Assembly (NCBI GenBank): GCA_035556755.1
Contig: DATMEP010000023.1
Span: forward strand, 1 to 5,446
Direction: 5' to 3'
Source: VRUE01 sp035556755
GTDB lineage: Bacteria; Actinomycetota; Thermoleophilia; Solirubrobacterales; 70-9
Length of the DNA stretch: 5,446 nt
Below are positions 1-5,446 of the stretch, in pieces (position 1 is the stretch's first letter; every line of letters begins with the position of its first letter). The position numbers were made by a program, and so were the translations under genes. A model generated the notes under the pieces. That model ran no database searches. It was given only the letters and a program-made list of their open reading frames with translations, and was not told the origin of the DNA.

Positions 1-584
1 TACAGCTTCAGGATGTCGATGAAGTCGGAGCCGACGATCGGGTCGCCGCCGATGCCGACGATCGAGGAGTTGCCCTCGCCCGCCTGCTTCAGCTCGTTGC
101 CGATCTGGTAGGTCAGCGTCCCCGACTTGGAGACGACGCCGATCTTGCCCGGGTCGAAGAACTGGGCGGGAATGATCCCCACGTTGGCCTTGCCGGGCGA
201 GAGGACCCCCGGGCAGTTCGGCCCGATCAGCCGCACCCCCGCCTCCTTCGCCTTCCAGTAGGTGCTGAGCATGTCGAGGACCGGGATCCCCTCGGTGATC
301 GCGATCACCGTGTGGACGCCGGACTCGATCGCCTCGTTTATCGCCGGCGCGGCGAAGCGGGCCGGGACGAAGATCATCGAGGTGTTGGCGCCCGCCTCCT
401 GCACCGACTCCTCGATCGAGTCGAAGACCGGCACGCCCTCGACGTCCTGGCCGCCCTTGCCCGGCGTCACCCCCGCCGCCAGGTGCGTCCCGTAGGCCTG
501 GTTGCGCAGCCCGTGGAAGGAACCCTCGCGGCCGGTCAGGCCGGAGACGACCAGCTTCGTGTCCTTGTCGACGATGATCGACAT
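1..584 (-). CDS. sucD: Succinyl-CoA synthetase (ADP/GDP-forming) alpha subunit, 3' end cut by window edge
   Basis: This cytosolic TCA-cycle subunit binds CoA and carries the phospho-histidine; with SucC it converts succinyl-CoA, phosphate and NDP to succinate, CoA and NTP. I translated the minus strand from the ATG at 584-582 and got 194 complete codons plus two bases, starting MSIIVDKDTKLVVSGLTGRE. Family landmarks appear in order: the CoA-binding Rossmann region with TGREGSFH (residues 17-24), GVTPGKGG (38-45), FVPA (72-75), IGPNCPG (120-126), SKSGTLTY (152-159) and GIGGDPIVGSDFID (177-190). SucD proteins are usually about 290-300 residues, so roughly 100 are missing off the left edge, including the region of the active-site His (His246 in E. 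coli). The start overlaps the sucC stop by one base (TGATG), which suggests translational coupling in a sucC-sucD operon. Nothing looks broken. Identification is very secure. Confidence 0.97.
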   Translation of the reverse strand, partial: MSIIVDKDTKLVVSGLTGREGSFHGLRNQAYGTHLAAGVTPGKGGQDVEGVPVFDSIEESVQEAGANTSMIFVPARFAAPAINEAIESGVHTVIAITEGIPVLDMLSTYWKAKEAGVRLIGPNCPGVLSPGKANVGIIPAQFFDPGKIGVVSKSGTLTYQIGNELKQAGEGNSSIVGIGGDPIVGSDFIDILKL

Positions 585-1750
585 CAGCCGCCCGCCCCCG
601 CCAGCTCGACGACCTTCTGCGCGGCGCCGAGCATCGTCGTCTCCTGGTGCAGGTTGGCCAGCCCGGCCTCGGCGAGGATCGCGAGCCCCTCCTCGGAATT
701 GGTCCCGTCGAGGCGGACGACCAGCGGCACGCCGAGGTCGAGCTGCGCCGAGGCCTCGACGATGCCCTTGGCGATCTCGTCGCAGCGGGTGATGCCGCCG
801 AAGATGTTGAAGAGGATCGCGGTGACCTTCTCGTCGGAGGTGATCACGGTCAGCGCGTCGACGATCGCCTCCGCCTTGGAGCCGCCGCCGGCGTCGAGGA
901 AGTTGGCCGGGGCGCCGCCCGCCTGCGCAACCACGTCGAGGGTCGACATGCAGAGGCCGGCGCCGTTGGCGAGGATGCCGACGTTGCCGTCGAGCTTGAC
1001 GTAGGTGAGGCCCTTCTCGCGCGCCATCGCCTCCTGCGGATCGTCGATCGACTCGGCGTCGAGCTCGGCCAGGCCCTCGTGGCGGTACAGCGCGTTGCCG
1101 TCGATCGTCACCTTGGCGTCGAGCGCCACGACCTGGCGCCCCGCGGTGACGATCAGCGGGTTGACCTCGATCAGCGTCGCGTCCTCGGCCGTCGCGACCT
1201 CGGCCAGCTTCGCCAGCACCTCGGCCGCGGCGTCGCGCACGTCCTCGTCGAGACCGGCGGCGTCGACGATCGGCCGCGCCTCGGACGCCGTGAACGGCCG
1301 CGTCGGGTCGATGTGCTCGCGGACCAGCGCCGCGGGGTCCTCCGCGGCGACGGCCTCGATGTCCATCCCGCCCTTGGCGGAGACCATCGCCAGCAGCTTC
1401 TTCTCGCCGCGATCGAGGATGACCGAGGCGTAGTACTCGGCGGCGATGTCGGAGCCGCCCTCGACCCAGACCTGGTCGACCCGGAACGGTCCCTCACCGT
1501 GTGGGCCGCGGATGTCCATGCCGATGATCGCCTCGGCGTACTCCCGGGCCTCGCCGGCGTCGGCGGCGATCTTGATCCCGCCGGCCTTGCCGCGCCCGCC
1601 GATCAGCACCTGAGCCTTGATCGCGCAGGGGTAGCCGATCCGCTCGGCCGCCGCGACGGCGTCCTCGACGGTGGAGGCGACCTCGCCGCTCGGCACGGCG
1701 ATGCCGTGCGCGGCGAACAGCTGCTTGCCCTGGTACTCGAGGAGGTCCAT
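584..1750 (-). CDS. sucC: Succinyl-CoA synthetase (ADP/GDP-forming) beta subunit
   Basis: This is the nucleotide-binding subunit of the TCA-cycle enzyme that makes ATP or GTP from succinyl-CoA. The 388-residue product matches the family's usual length (E. coli SucC is also 388) and begins with the typical MDLLEYQGKQLF. An ATP-grasp domain fills the N-terminal half: GGRGKAGGIK (51-60), E105, and EVNPL (195-199) with N197 and D211 as likely Mg-nucleotide ligands. The C-terminal ligase domain has LDGNVGILANGAGLCM (253-268), FNIFGGITRCDEIAKGI (314-330) and RLDGTNSEEG (346-355). The upstream SD is weak: AGGG lies 10 nt before the ATG. The stop overlaps the sucD start. All 15 Lys codons are AAG, consistent with a highly expressed gene. 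The sequence does not let me settle ATP versus GTP preference. Confidence 0.98.
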   Translation of the reverse strand: MDLLEYQGKQLFAAHGIAVPSGEVASTVEDAVAAAERIGYPCAIKAQVLIGGRGKAGGIKIAADAGEAREYAEAIIGMDIRGPHGEGPFRVDQVWVEGGSDIAAEYYASVILDRGEKKLLAMVSAKGGMDIEAVAAEDPAALVREHIDPTRPFTASEARPIVDAAGLDEDVRDAAAEVLAKLAEVATAEDATLIEVNPLIVTAGRQVVALDAKVTIDGNALYRHEGLAELDAESIDDPQEAMAREKGLTYVKLDGNVGILANGAGLCMSTLDVVAQAGGAPANFLDAGGGSKAEAIVDALTVITSDEKVTAILFNIFGGITRCDEIAKGIVEASAQLDLGVPLVVRLDGTNSEEGLAILAEAGLANLHQETTMLGAAQKVVELAGAGG

Positions 1751-1778
1751 CGTGCGTGCGCCCTGCGGCGCGGGCGGC

Positions 1779-1784
1779 AGCCTA
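1779..1784 (-). promoter_or_regulatory. Possible -10 box for sucCD
   Basis: Read on the minus strand this is TAGGCT, fitting the TANNNT pattern common in actinobacterial promoters. It lies 29 nt before the sucC ATG, which would give a leader of about 20 nt. No convincing -35 box is found 16-18 nt upstream, so this is a weak inference; the real sucC promoter could lie elsewhere in the 89-bp divergent gap. Confidence 0.25.
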
Positions 1785-1821
1785 CTCGACCGGCCAAACT
1801 CCCGGGTTGCCGGGCGATTGG

Positions 1822-1827
1822 CATAAT
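1822..1827 (+). promoter_or_regulatory. Likely -10 box for the HAD gene (near-leaderless transcript)
   Basis: CATAAT differs from the TATAAT consensus at one base and is one of the few AT-rich hexamers in this GC-rich gap. Initiation would fall around 1833-1836, only about 4-7 nt before the ATG at 1840. The bases just before that ATG (gcgccgccgtcg) have no SD-like purine run, so a leaderless or very short-leader mRNA fits; such transcripts are common in actinobacteria. No good -35 box is present at standard spacing: TTGCCG at 1807-1812 is only 9 bp away. Confidence 0.45.
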
Positions 1828-1839
1828 GCGCCGCCGTCG

Positions 1840-2523
1840 ATGCCCCTTCCCAGTCTCAAAACCATCAAATGGGTGACCACCGACTGTTACGGCACCCTGA
1901 TCGATTGGGAGAAGGGCATCATCGAGGCCTGCAAGAAAGAGGCTGAGAAGGACGGGTTCAGCTTCGAAGAGGGGCCCTTCCTGGACCGCTTCATGGAGGT
2001 CCAGGCCGAGATCATGGCCGGCTCCTACGAACTCTACGCCGAGGTTCTGCGCCGGACGATCGTCAAAGTCGCCCGCGAGATCGGCTGGGAGATCGAGCCC
2101 TCGCGCGCCCAGTTCCTGCCCAACAGCGTCGCCTACTGGCTGCCGTTCCGGGAGGCGAACGCGGCGATGGACCGGCTCGGCAAACGCTACGAGATCGGGA
2201 TCATCTCCAACATCGACGACAAACTGCTCGGCATCTCCCGCCGCCACCTGCGCACCGAACTCGACCTCGTCGTCACCGCCCAGCAGGTGCGCAGCTACAA
2301 GCCCGACCCGGTCCACTTCAAAGAGTGCGCGCGGCGGATCGGCAGCAAGAAAGGCTGGCTCCACATCGCCTCCAGCTACAAAACCGACGTCGCACCGCTG
2401 CTGAAGATGAACGTCCCCGTTATCTGGGTCAACCGCCACGGCGAGAAGCTGGAGGGCCGCAAAGCCCCCGCCGCGACGGTCAAAAACTTCCGCGACGCAG
2501 CGAAAAAGCTCGGCGCGTCCTGA
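1840..2523 (+). CDS. HAD-superfamily hydrolase, L-2-haloacid dehalogenase-like (type II)
   Basis: The predicted product is a 227-residue soluble cytosolic protein of the haloacid dehalogenase superfamily, which acts through an aspartyl-enzyme intermediate. Motif I is TTDCYGTLIDWEKG (13-26), with D15 as the likely nucleophile. The residue two after it is Tyr, not Asp, as in L-2-haloacid dehalogenases (DxYGT) rather than phosphatases (DxDxT). Motif II is IISNID with S123 and N124, motif III is RSYKPDPVHF with K154, and motif IV is IASSYKTDVAPL (176-187) with D183. The helical cap lies at about 27-110. I chose the ATG at 1840 because the reading frame extends upstream to an ATG at 1756, but those 28 residues look unlike protein and cross the promoter region. 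By eye I find no clear equivalent of the substrate-carboxylate Arg41 of Pseudomonas L-2-DEX, so true dehalogenase activity is doubtful and the substrate is unknown. Lys codons are AAA in 12 of 20 cases. It is divergent from sucC. Confidence 0.88.
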   Translation: MPLPSLKTIKWVTTDCYGTLIDWEKGIIEACKKEAEKDGFSFEEGPFLDRFMEVQAEIMAGSYELYAEVLRRTIVKVAREIGWEIEPSRAQFLPNSVAYWLPFREANAAMDRLGKRYEIGIISNIDDKLLGISRRHLRTELDLVVTAQQVRSYKPDPVHFKECARRIGSKKGWLHIASSYKTDVAPLLKMNVPVIWVNRHGEKLEGRKAPAATVKNFRDAAKKLGAS

Positions 2524-2629
2524 GGACCCGCGGCGGCTCCCCCCCGAGCGCGTCCTGGGCATTTTCTAGCGTTTCGCAACTTAGCCGGCAGCCACGGTTT
2601 CGTCTCTTAGGTCGTCCGGCGAACGCTTG
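2524..2629 (+). other. Intergenic region between the HAD and sulfatase genes
   Basis: This 106-bp gap is less GC-rich than its flanks. It has a TAGCGT hexamer (2567-2572) that fits TANNNT but lacks a -35 partner. An interrupted inverted repeat, GCGTTTCGC (2569-2577) against GCGAACGC (2619-2626), pairs over 8 bp with one bulged T and ends just before the sulfatase start. There is no strong SD before 2630. A short GTCC-TGA-GGAC palindrome spans the HAD stop (2517-2527) but has no T-run after it. Whether the two genes share a transcript cannot be decided from sequence. Confidence 0.4.
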
Positions 2630-4465
2630 ATGCAGGAACCGAGCAACATCCGCGTGCCCGTGAGCACCCGCCTGCCGATCTCGGCCGGGCTGCTGGCCCT
2701 GCTCTGCGCACTGGTCGTGGCCGTCGGCTCGGTGGGCCGTGCCGACGCGGTGATCCCACCGCCCTACACCGGCGGAGCGCCGCCCAACTTCGTCGTCATC
2801 CAGACCGACGACCAGACGATCGACAGCCTCTACGCGACCTTCAGCGCCTTCCCCGGCGCGGGCGAGACGCGGGCGATGCCCAACACCCTCGACCTGATCG
2901 CCAAACGGGGGATGACCTTCAACCGCTACTACGTCCCCTACCCGCTCTGCTGCCCGTCGCGGGTCAGCCTGCTGACCGGGCGCTACGCCCACAACACCGG
3001 CGTCAAGGGGAACATCCAGCCGAACGGCGGCTTCACCGGTTTCTCCTTCCGCGGCGCCGCCTCCCACAACATGGCCACCTGGCTGCAGGGAGCCGGCTAC
3101 CGCACGATCCACGTCGGAAAGATCCTCAACGGCTACGGCGACGAGCCATACGACAACGGGACCAGCGTCCCACCCGGCTGGAACGCCTGGTACTCGGTGT
3201 TGAAAGCCGACACCCACCACTACTTCTACGGCTACACGCTCAACATCAACGGGGGGCTACAGGGCCCGTTCGGCGACTCGGGCACCTGGGAACCGCGCGA
3301 GTACAGCATCCGCGACGACTTCGGCTGCCCGTTCGAACCGACCAGCGGGCTGCCCTGCTTCTACCTCACCGACACGCTGACCAACCTGGCGACGGCGGAG
3401 ATGCTGGCCACGCCGGCCGAACAGCCGCTCTACCTGCAGCTCGACTACACCGCTCCCCACGGCGACTTCCGCCGGCCCGCCGGCCCCGAGCCGGCGCCGC
3501 GGCACTACGACTGGTTCCGGGGCGCGCGGCTGCCCCACGACCGCGCCGAAGGCCTCGACGAGGGCAACGTCACCGACAAGCCGAGCTTCATCCGCGAAGC
3601 GCCCCACCTGACGCCGTTCGAGAAGCGGACCTACCGCATCTACTACGAGAAGCAGCTCGAGTCGCTGCGCGCCGTCGACGACGGGGTCAAACAGGTGATC
3701 GGAACCCTGGGGGCGATGGGCCGGCTGCGCAACACCTACGTCATCTTCACCTCCGACAACGGCTTCTTCTTCGGCGAGCACCGGCTGCTCGGCGGCAAGT
3801 TCCTCGCCTACGAGCCGGCGACGCACGTGCCCTTCCTGATCCGCGGTCCGGGGATCAAACAGAACAGCTCGACCGGCGAGCTGGTGGCCAACGTCGACGT
3901 CGCCCCAACCCTGCTGCAGCTGGCCGGCGCATCGGCGGACAAGAGCATCGACGGTCGCTCGCTCGTCCCCTACCTGGAAGACGAAGAACTGCGCAGCCGC
4001 CGCCCGATCCTCTTCGAGTCATTCGTCGAGACCAGCGACGTCGAAGCACAGGGCCAGGTTTCCACCGCGCCGCGTGAGGGCAATGCCGCAACCGCCTCAC
4101 GGCAACCCGGAAAGGCAACTGCCTCGCTGCTGGCGCCACCCAAAGACTACGCCGGGATCCGGCTCGGCCCCTACAAGTACATCGCCTGGCCGAGCGGCGA
4201 GAAGGAGCTCTACAACGTCAACAAGGACCCCTACGAGCTGAACTCGCTGCACAAGGTCCCGAACTTCTTCCCGATCCGCAACTTCCTGCACCGCCAGATG
4301 AAGCGGCTGATCGACTGCGTCGGCCGCGTCTGCCAGGAAGTGACGCCGAAACTGCCCCTGACCCGAATCGAGTTCCAGCGCCTGCAGGCTCAGAAACAGA
4401 AGGAACTGCGGGAACGAGAACGCGAGCGGGAAAAGGAACGGCGGGAACGCGAACGTAAACGGTAG
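2630..4465 (+). CDS. Secreted type I (formylglycine) sulfatase, N-acetylglucosamine-6-sulfatase-like
   Basis: This predicted exported sulfate-ester hydrolase has 611 residues from the ATG at 2630; a TTG at 2627 is one codon upstream. A Sec signal peptide spans 1-40: R14, a hydrophobic core at about 15-35, and ADA before the likely cut after A40. The alkaline-phosphatase-fold domain has TDDQ (59-62, metal Asp pair), CCPSR (107-111; C107 is the predicted formylglycine, with R111), VGKILNGYG (162-170), APHGD (275-279), SDNG (375-378) and GGK (388-390). VPPGW..WY, the YTL.ING stretch and LVANVDVAPTLLQLAG resemble human GNS as I remember it, which also has CCPSR and GKYLNEYG. Cys pairs 233/243 and 563/568 could form disulfides outside the cell. 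Residues about 468-503 look like a low-complexity insertion, and 592-611 form an Arg/Glu tail. Activation would need a formylglycine-generating enzyme, which is not in the window. The substrate is unknown; family assignment is firm, the GNS specificity is not. Confidence 0.93.
   Translation: MQEPSNIRVPVSTRLPISAGLLALLCALVVAVGSVGRADAVIPPPYTGGAPPNFVVIQTDDQTIDSLYATFSAFPGAGETRAMPNTLDLIAKRGMTFNRYYVPYPLCCPSRVSLLTGRYAHNTGVKGNIQPNGGFTGFSFRGAASHNMATWLQGAGYRTIHVGKILNGYGDEPYDNGTSVPPGWNAWYSVLKADTHHYFYGYTLNINGGLQGPFGDSGTWEPREYSIRDDFGCPFEPTSGLPCFYLTDTLTNLATAEMLATPAEQPLYLQLDYTAPHGDFRRPAGPEPAPRHYDWFRGARLPHDRAEGLDEGNVTDKPSFIREAPHLTPFEKRTYRIYYEKQLESLRAVDDGVKQVIGTLGAMGRLRNTYVIFTSDNGFFFGEHRLLGGKFLAYEPATHVPFLIRGPGIKQNSSTGELVANVDVAPTLLQLAGASADKSIDGRSLVPYLEDEELRSRRPILFESFVETSDVEAQGQVSTAPREGNAATASRQPGKATASLLAPPKDYAGIRLGPYKYIAWPSGEKELYNVNKDPYELNSLHKVPNFFPIRNFLHRQMKRLIDCVGRVCQEVTPKLPLTRIEFQRLQAQKQKELREREREREKERRERERKR
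4403..4462 (+). repeat. Arg/Glu-rich repetitive C-terminal tail of the sulfatase
   Basis: The last 20 codons encode residues E592-R611: nine Arg, eight Glu, two Lys and one Leu, mostly as alternating R-E pairs. Seven of the eight Glu codons are GAA, and the 8-mer CGGGAACG occurs at 4409-4416 and 4442-4449. The tail should form a charged, probably solvent-exposed helix. It lies outside the catalytic domain and directly abuts the stop codon and the hairpin. Confidence 0.8.
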
Positions 4466-4481
4466 GGGCGGTAGCCCCTAC
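4462..4481. terminator. Hairpin between convergent genes, possible bidirectional terminator
   Basis: GTAGGGGC (4462-4469) and GCCCCTAC (4474-4481) are perfect reverse complements separated by a GGTA loop; 4461/4482 could add a G-U pair. The left arm contains the sulfatase stop TAG (4463-4465), and the right arm contains the carboxylase stop, read as TAG on the minus strand (4480-4478). Only 12 bp separate the two coding regions. Neither side has a proper T-run (plus side TCGATGACGG; minus side CGTTTACGTT), so it is not a classical intrinsic terminator, although actinobacteria often use hairpins without T-runs. Confidence 0.6.
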
Positions 4482-5446
4482 TCGATGACGGCGAGGATGT
4501 CGCCGCTCGAAACCGCAGCGCCGTCAGCCACGTTAAGAGCCGTGACCTTCCCCGCTCGGTGGGCGGCGATCTCGTTCTCCATCTTCATCGCCTCGATCAC
4601 GCAGATCAGGTCGCCCTCGGCGACCTCGGCGCCCTGCTCGACCGCGACCTTGAGCACGGTGCCCTGCAGCGGCGATGGCAGCGACTCGCTGGAAGCGCTG
4701 GCGCCCCCACCGGACTTGCGCTCGCGTTTCGGCGGCTTCCTGCCGCCGGCCGCGGCGCCGGGGTTGGCCCCGCCGGCGGCGGCCTCGCCGATCACCTTGA
4801 CGTCGAAGAGCTTGCCGGAGACCTCGACCTTGTAGTCGCGGGTGACGACCTCGGCGCCGTCCTCGACGGCGGGCGCCTCGACCTCCTCGGGCGCGGTCGT
4901 CTTCAGCCACTCCCTGTCCTCCATCAGGTCGCGGCAGGTCTCGCCCTTCGCCCACTGCTCGGTGGCGAGGATCGCGCTGTGGAAGGGAATCAGCGTGGTC
5001 AGGCCGCCGACCTCGTACTCGCCGAGCGCGCGCAGCATCCGCCGCGTCGCGTGCTCGCGGTCGACGTCCCAGACGATCAGCTTGGCCACCATCGGGTCGT
5101 ACATCGGCGTCACCTCGGAGCCCGCCTCGACGCCGGAGTCGACCCGCACGCCCGGCCCGGCCGGCTCGCGGTAGGTGGTGATCGCCCCCGGAGCCGGCGC
5201 GAACTTCTTGTGTGCGGCCTCGGCGTTGATCCGGCACTCGATCGCGTGGCCGCGCAGCTCGACCTCGTCCTGCGAAACGGTGAGCGCCTCGCCCGCCGCG
5301 ACCAGCACCTGCTCGCGGACGATGTCGACCCCGGTCACCATCTCGGTCACGCAGTGCTCGACCTGGACCCGGGTGTTCATCTCGAGGAAGAAGTACTCGT
5401 CGCCGACCTGCATGCCCTCGACCGTGCCGGCGCCGCGGTAGCCGAC
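4478..5446 (-). CDS. Acyl-CoA carboxylase alpha subunit (biotin carboxylase + biotin carboxyl carrier domains), 5' end cut by window edge
   Basis: The visible part is 322 residues (f1-f322), open to the right edge and starting inside VGYRGAGTVEGM. The ATG at 5413-5411 is internal, because conserved sequence (GYRGAGTVE) continues in frame upstream. Biotin carboxylase loads CO2 from bicarbonate onto biotin using ATP; the carrier domain delivers it to a separate carboxyltransferase beta subunit acting on acetyl- or propionyl-CoA. Active-site residues in EMNTRVQVEH are E22, N24 and R26, and GVR R101 matches E. coli AccC Arg338. The biotin carboxylase C-terminal domain has GHAIECRINAE (66-76) and TPMYDPMVAKLI (113-124). 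A beta-rich DYKVEVSGKLFDVKV stretch (204-218) precedes an Ala/Gly/Pro/Lys/Ser linker (about 222-256) and the biotinyl domain (257-322). EAMKM carries the biotinylated K288 (codon 4585-4583), 34 residues before the C-terminus as usual. Actinobacterial versions (AccA3/PccA type) are about 590-600 aa, so roughly 270 are missing. VEHP reads VEHC here. Confidence 0.95.
   Translation of the reverse strand, partial: VGYRGAGTVEGMQVGDEYFFLEMNTRVQVEHCVTEMVTGVDIVREQVLVAAGEALTVSQDEVELRGHAIECRINAEAAHKKFAPAPGAITTYREPAGPGVRVDSGVEAGSEVTPMYDPMVAKLIVWDVDREHATRRMLRALGEYEVGGLTTLIPFHSAILATEQWAKGETCRDLMEDREWLKTTAPEEVEAPAVEDGAEVVTRDYKVEVSGKLFDVKVIGEAAAGGANPGAAAGGRKPPKRERKSGGGASASSESLPSPLQGTVLKVAVEQGAEVAEGDLICVIEAMKMENEIAAHRAGKVTALNVADGAAVSSGDILAVIE

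Noticed and set aside
1818..1823. TTGGCA as a -35 box or the -24 half of a sigma-54 promoter
   Set aside because: No matching -10 box follows at 16-18 nt, since that would lie inside the HAD coding start, and no GC doublet of the sigma-54 -12 type occurs at the right spacing in a TTGC context.
647..1876. 409-codon open frame on the plus strand opposite sucC
   Set aside because: It is antisense to an unmistakable sucC, is full of R, G, D, V and L as expected from the complement of GC-rich codons, and shows no recognisable domain.
2513..2557. GCGCGTCCTG repeated at 2513-2522 and 2548-2557, and the GTCC-TGA-GGAC palindrome at the HAD stop
   Set aside because: A 10-mer of this composition recurs easily by chance in such DNA, and the palindrome has only four firm base pairs, a 3-nt loop and no T-run, so it supports neither an attachment site nor a terminator.
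1603..2562. 319-codon minus-strand open frame across the sucC 5' end and the whole HAD gene
   Set aside because: It runs antisense through all conserved HAD motifs and overlaps sucC in another frame; its composition is typical of a GC-rich shadow frame.
2480..3826. Minus-strand open frames of 246 and 189 codons opposite the sulfatase
   Set aside because: They cover the signal peptide and the catalytic CCPSR region of a clear sulfatase on the other strand and show no protein features of their own.
4478..5413. Taking the ATG at 5413 as the true start of the carboxylase
   Set aside because: The frame continues upstream to the window edge with the conserved biotin carboxylase sequence GYRGAGTVE, so the gene is cut by the edge rather than starting here.

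Overview
The window is very GC-rich, densely coding bacterial DNA. Nearly all third codon positions are G or C, and Shine-Dalgarno sequences are weak or absent in front of several genes. The gene set is a SucC/SucD pair, a DxYGT-type HAD protein, an exported sulfatase, and a biotin carboxylase fused to a biotin carrier domain. I infer an actinobacterium (Actinomycetota), possibly the Thermoleophilia/Solirubrobacterales group. That placement rests on composition and protein style from memory, not on a search.

Layout from left to right. (1) 1-584, minus strand: N-terminal two thirds of sucD (succinyl-CoA synthetase alpha), cut by the left edge. (2) 584-1750, minus: complete sucC (beta, 388 aa), which shares one base with sucD. 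(3) 1751-1839: 89-bp divergent intergenic region. It holds a CATAAT -10 box so close to the next ATG that the rightward transcript may be nearly leaderless. (4) 1840-2523, plus: a 227-aa HAD-superfamily protein resembling L-2-haloacid dehalogenases, with Lys codon use unlike sucC. (5) 2524-2629: 106-bp gap without a clear promoter. (6) 2630-4465, plus: a 611-aa Sec-exported type I sulfatase of the N-acetylglucosamine-6-sulfatase style, with a low-complexity insertion and an Arg/Glu-rich C-terminal tail. (7) 4462-4481: a perfect 8-bp inverted repeat whose two arms contain the stop codons of the two convergent genes. (8) 4478-5446, minus: C-terminal 322 residues of a biotin carboxylase/BCCP fusion (acyl-CoA carboxylase alpha subunit), cut by the right edge.

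How they may work together: SucCD performs the substrate-level phosphorylation step of the TCA cycle. A biotin-dependent acyl-CoA carboxylase alpha subunit makes malonyl-CoA or methylmalonyl-CoA, and the propionyl-CoA route leads to succinyl-CoA, the SucCD substrate. The two plus-strand genes between them have no obvious metabolic link to either. The region is mostly ordinary central metabolism. The points worth a second look are the double-stop-codon hairpin, the sulfatase's unusual insertion and tail, the near-leaderless HAD start and the HAD protein's uncertain chemistry. I see no mobile element, CRISPR array, RNA gene or clearly new multi-gene system.
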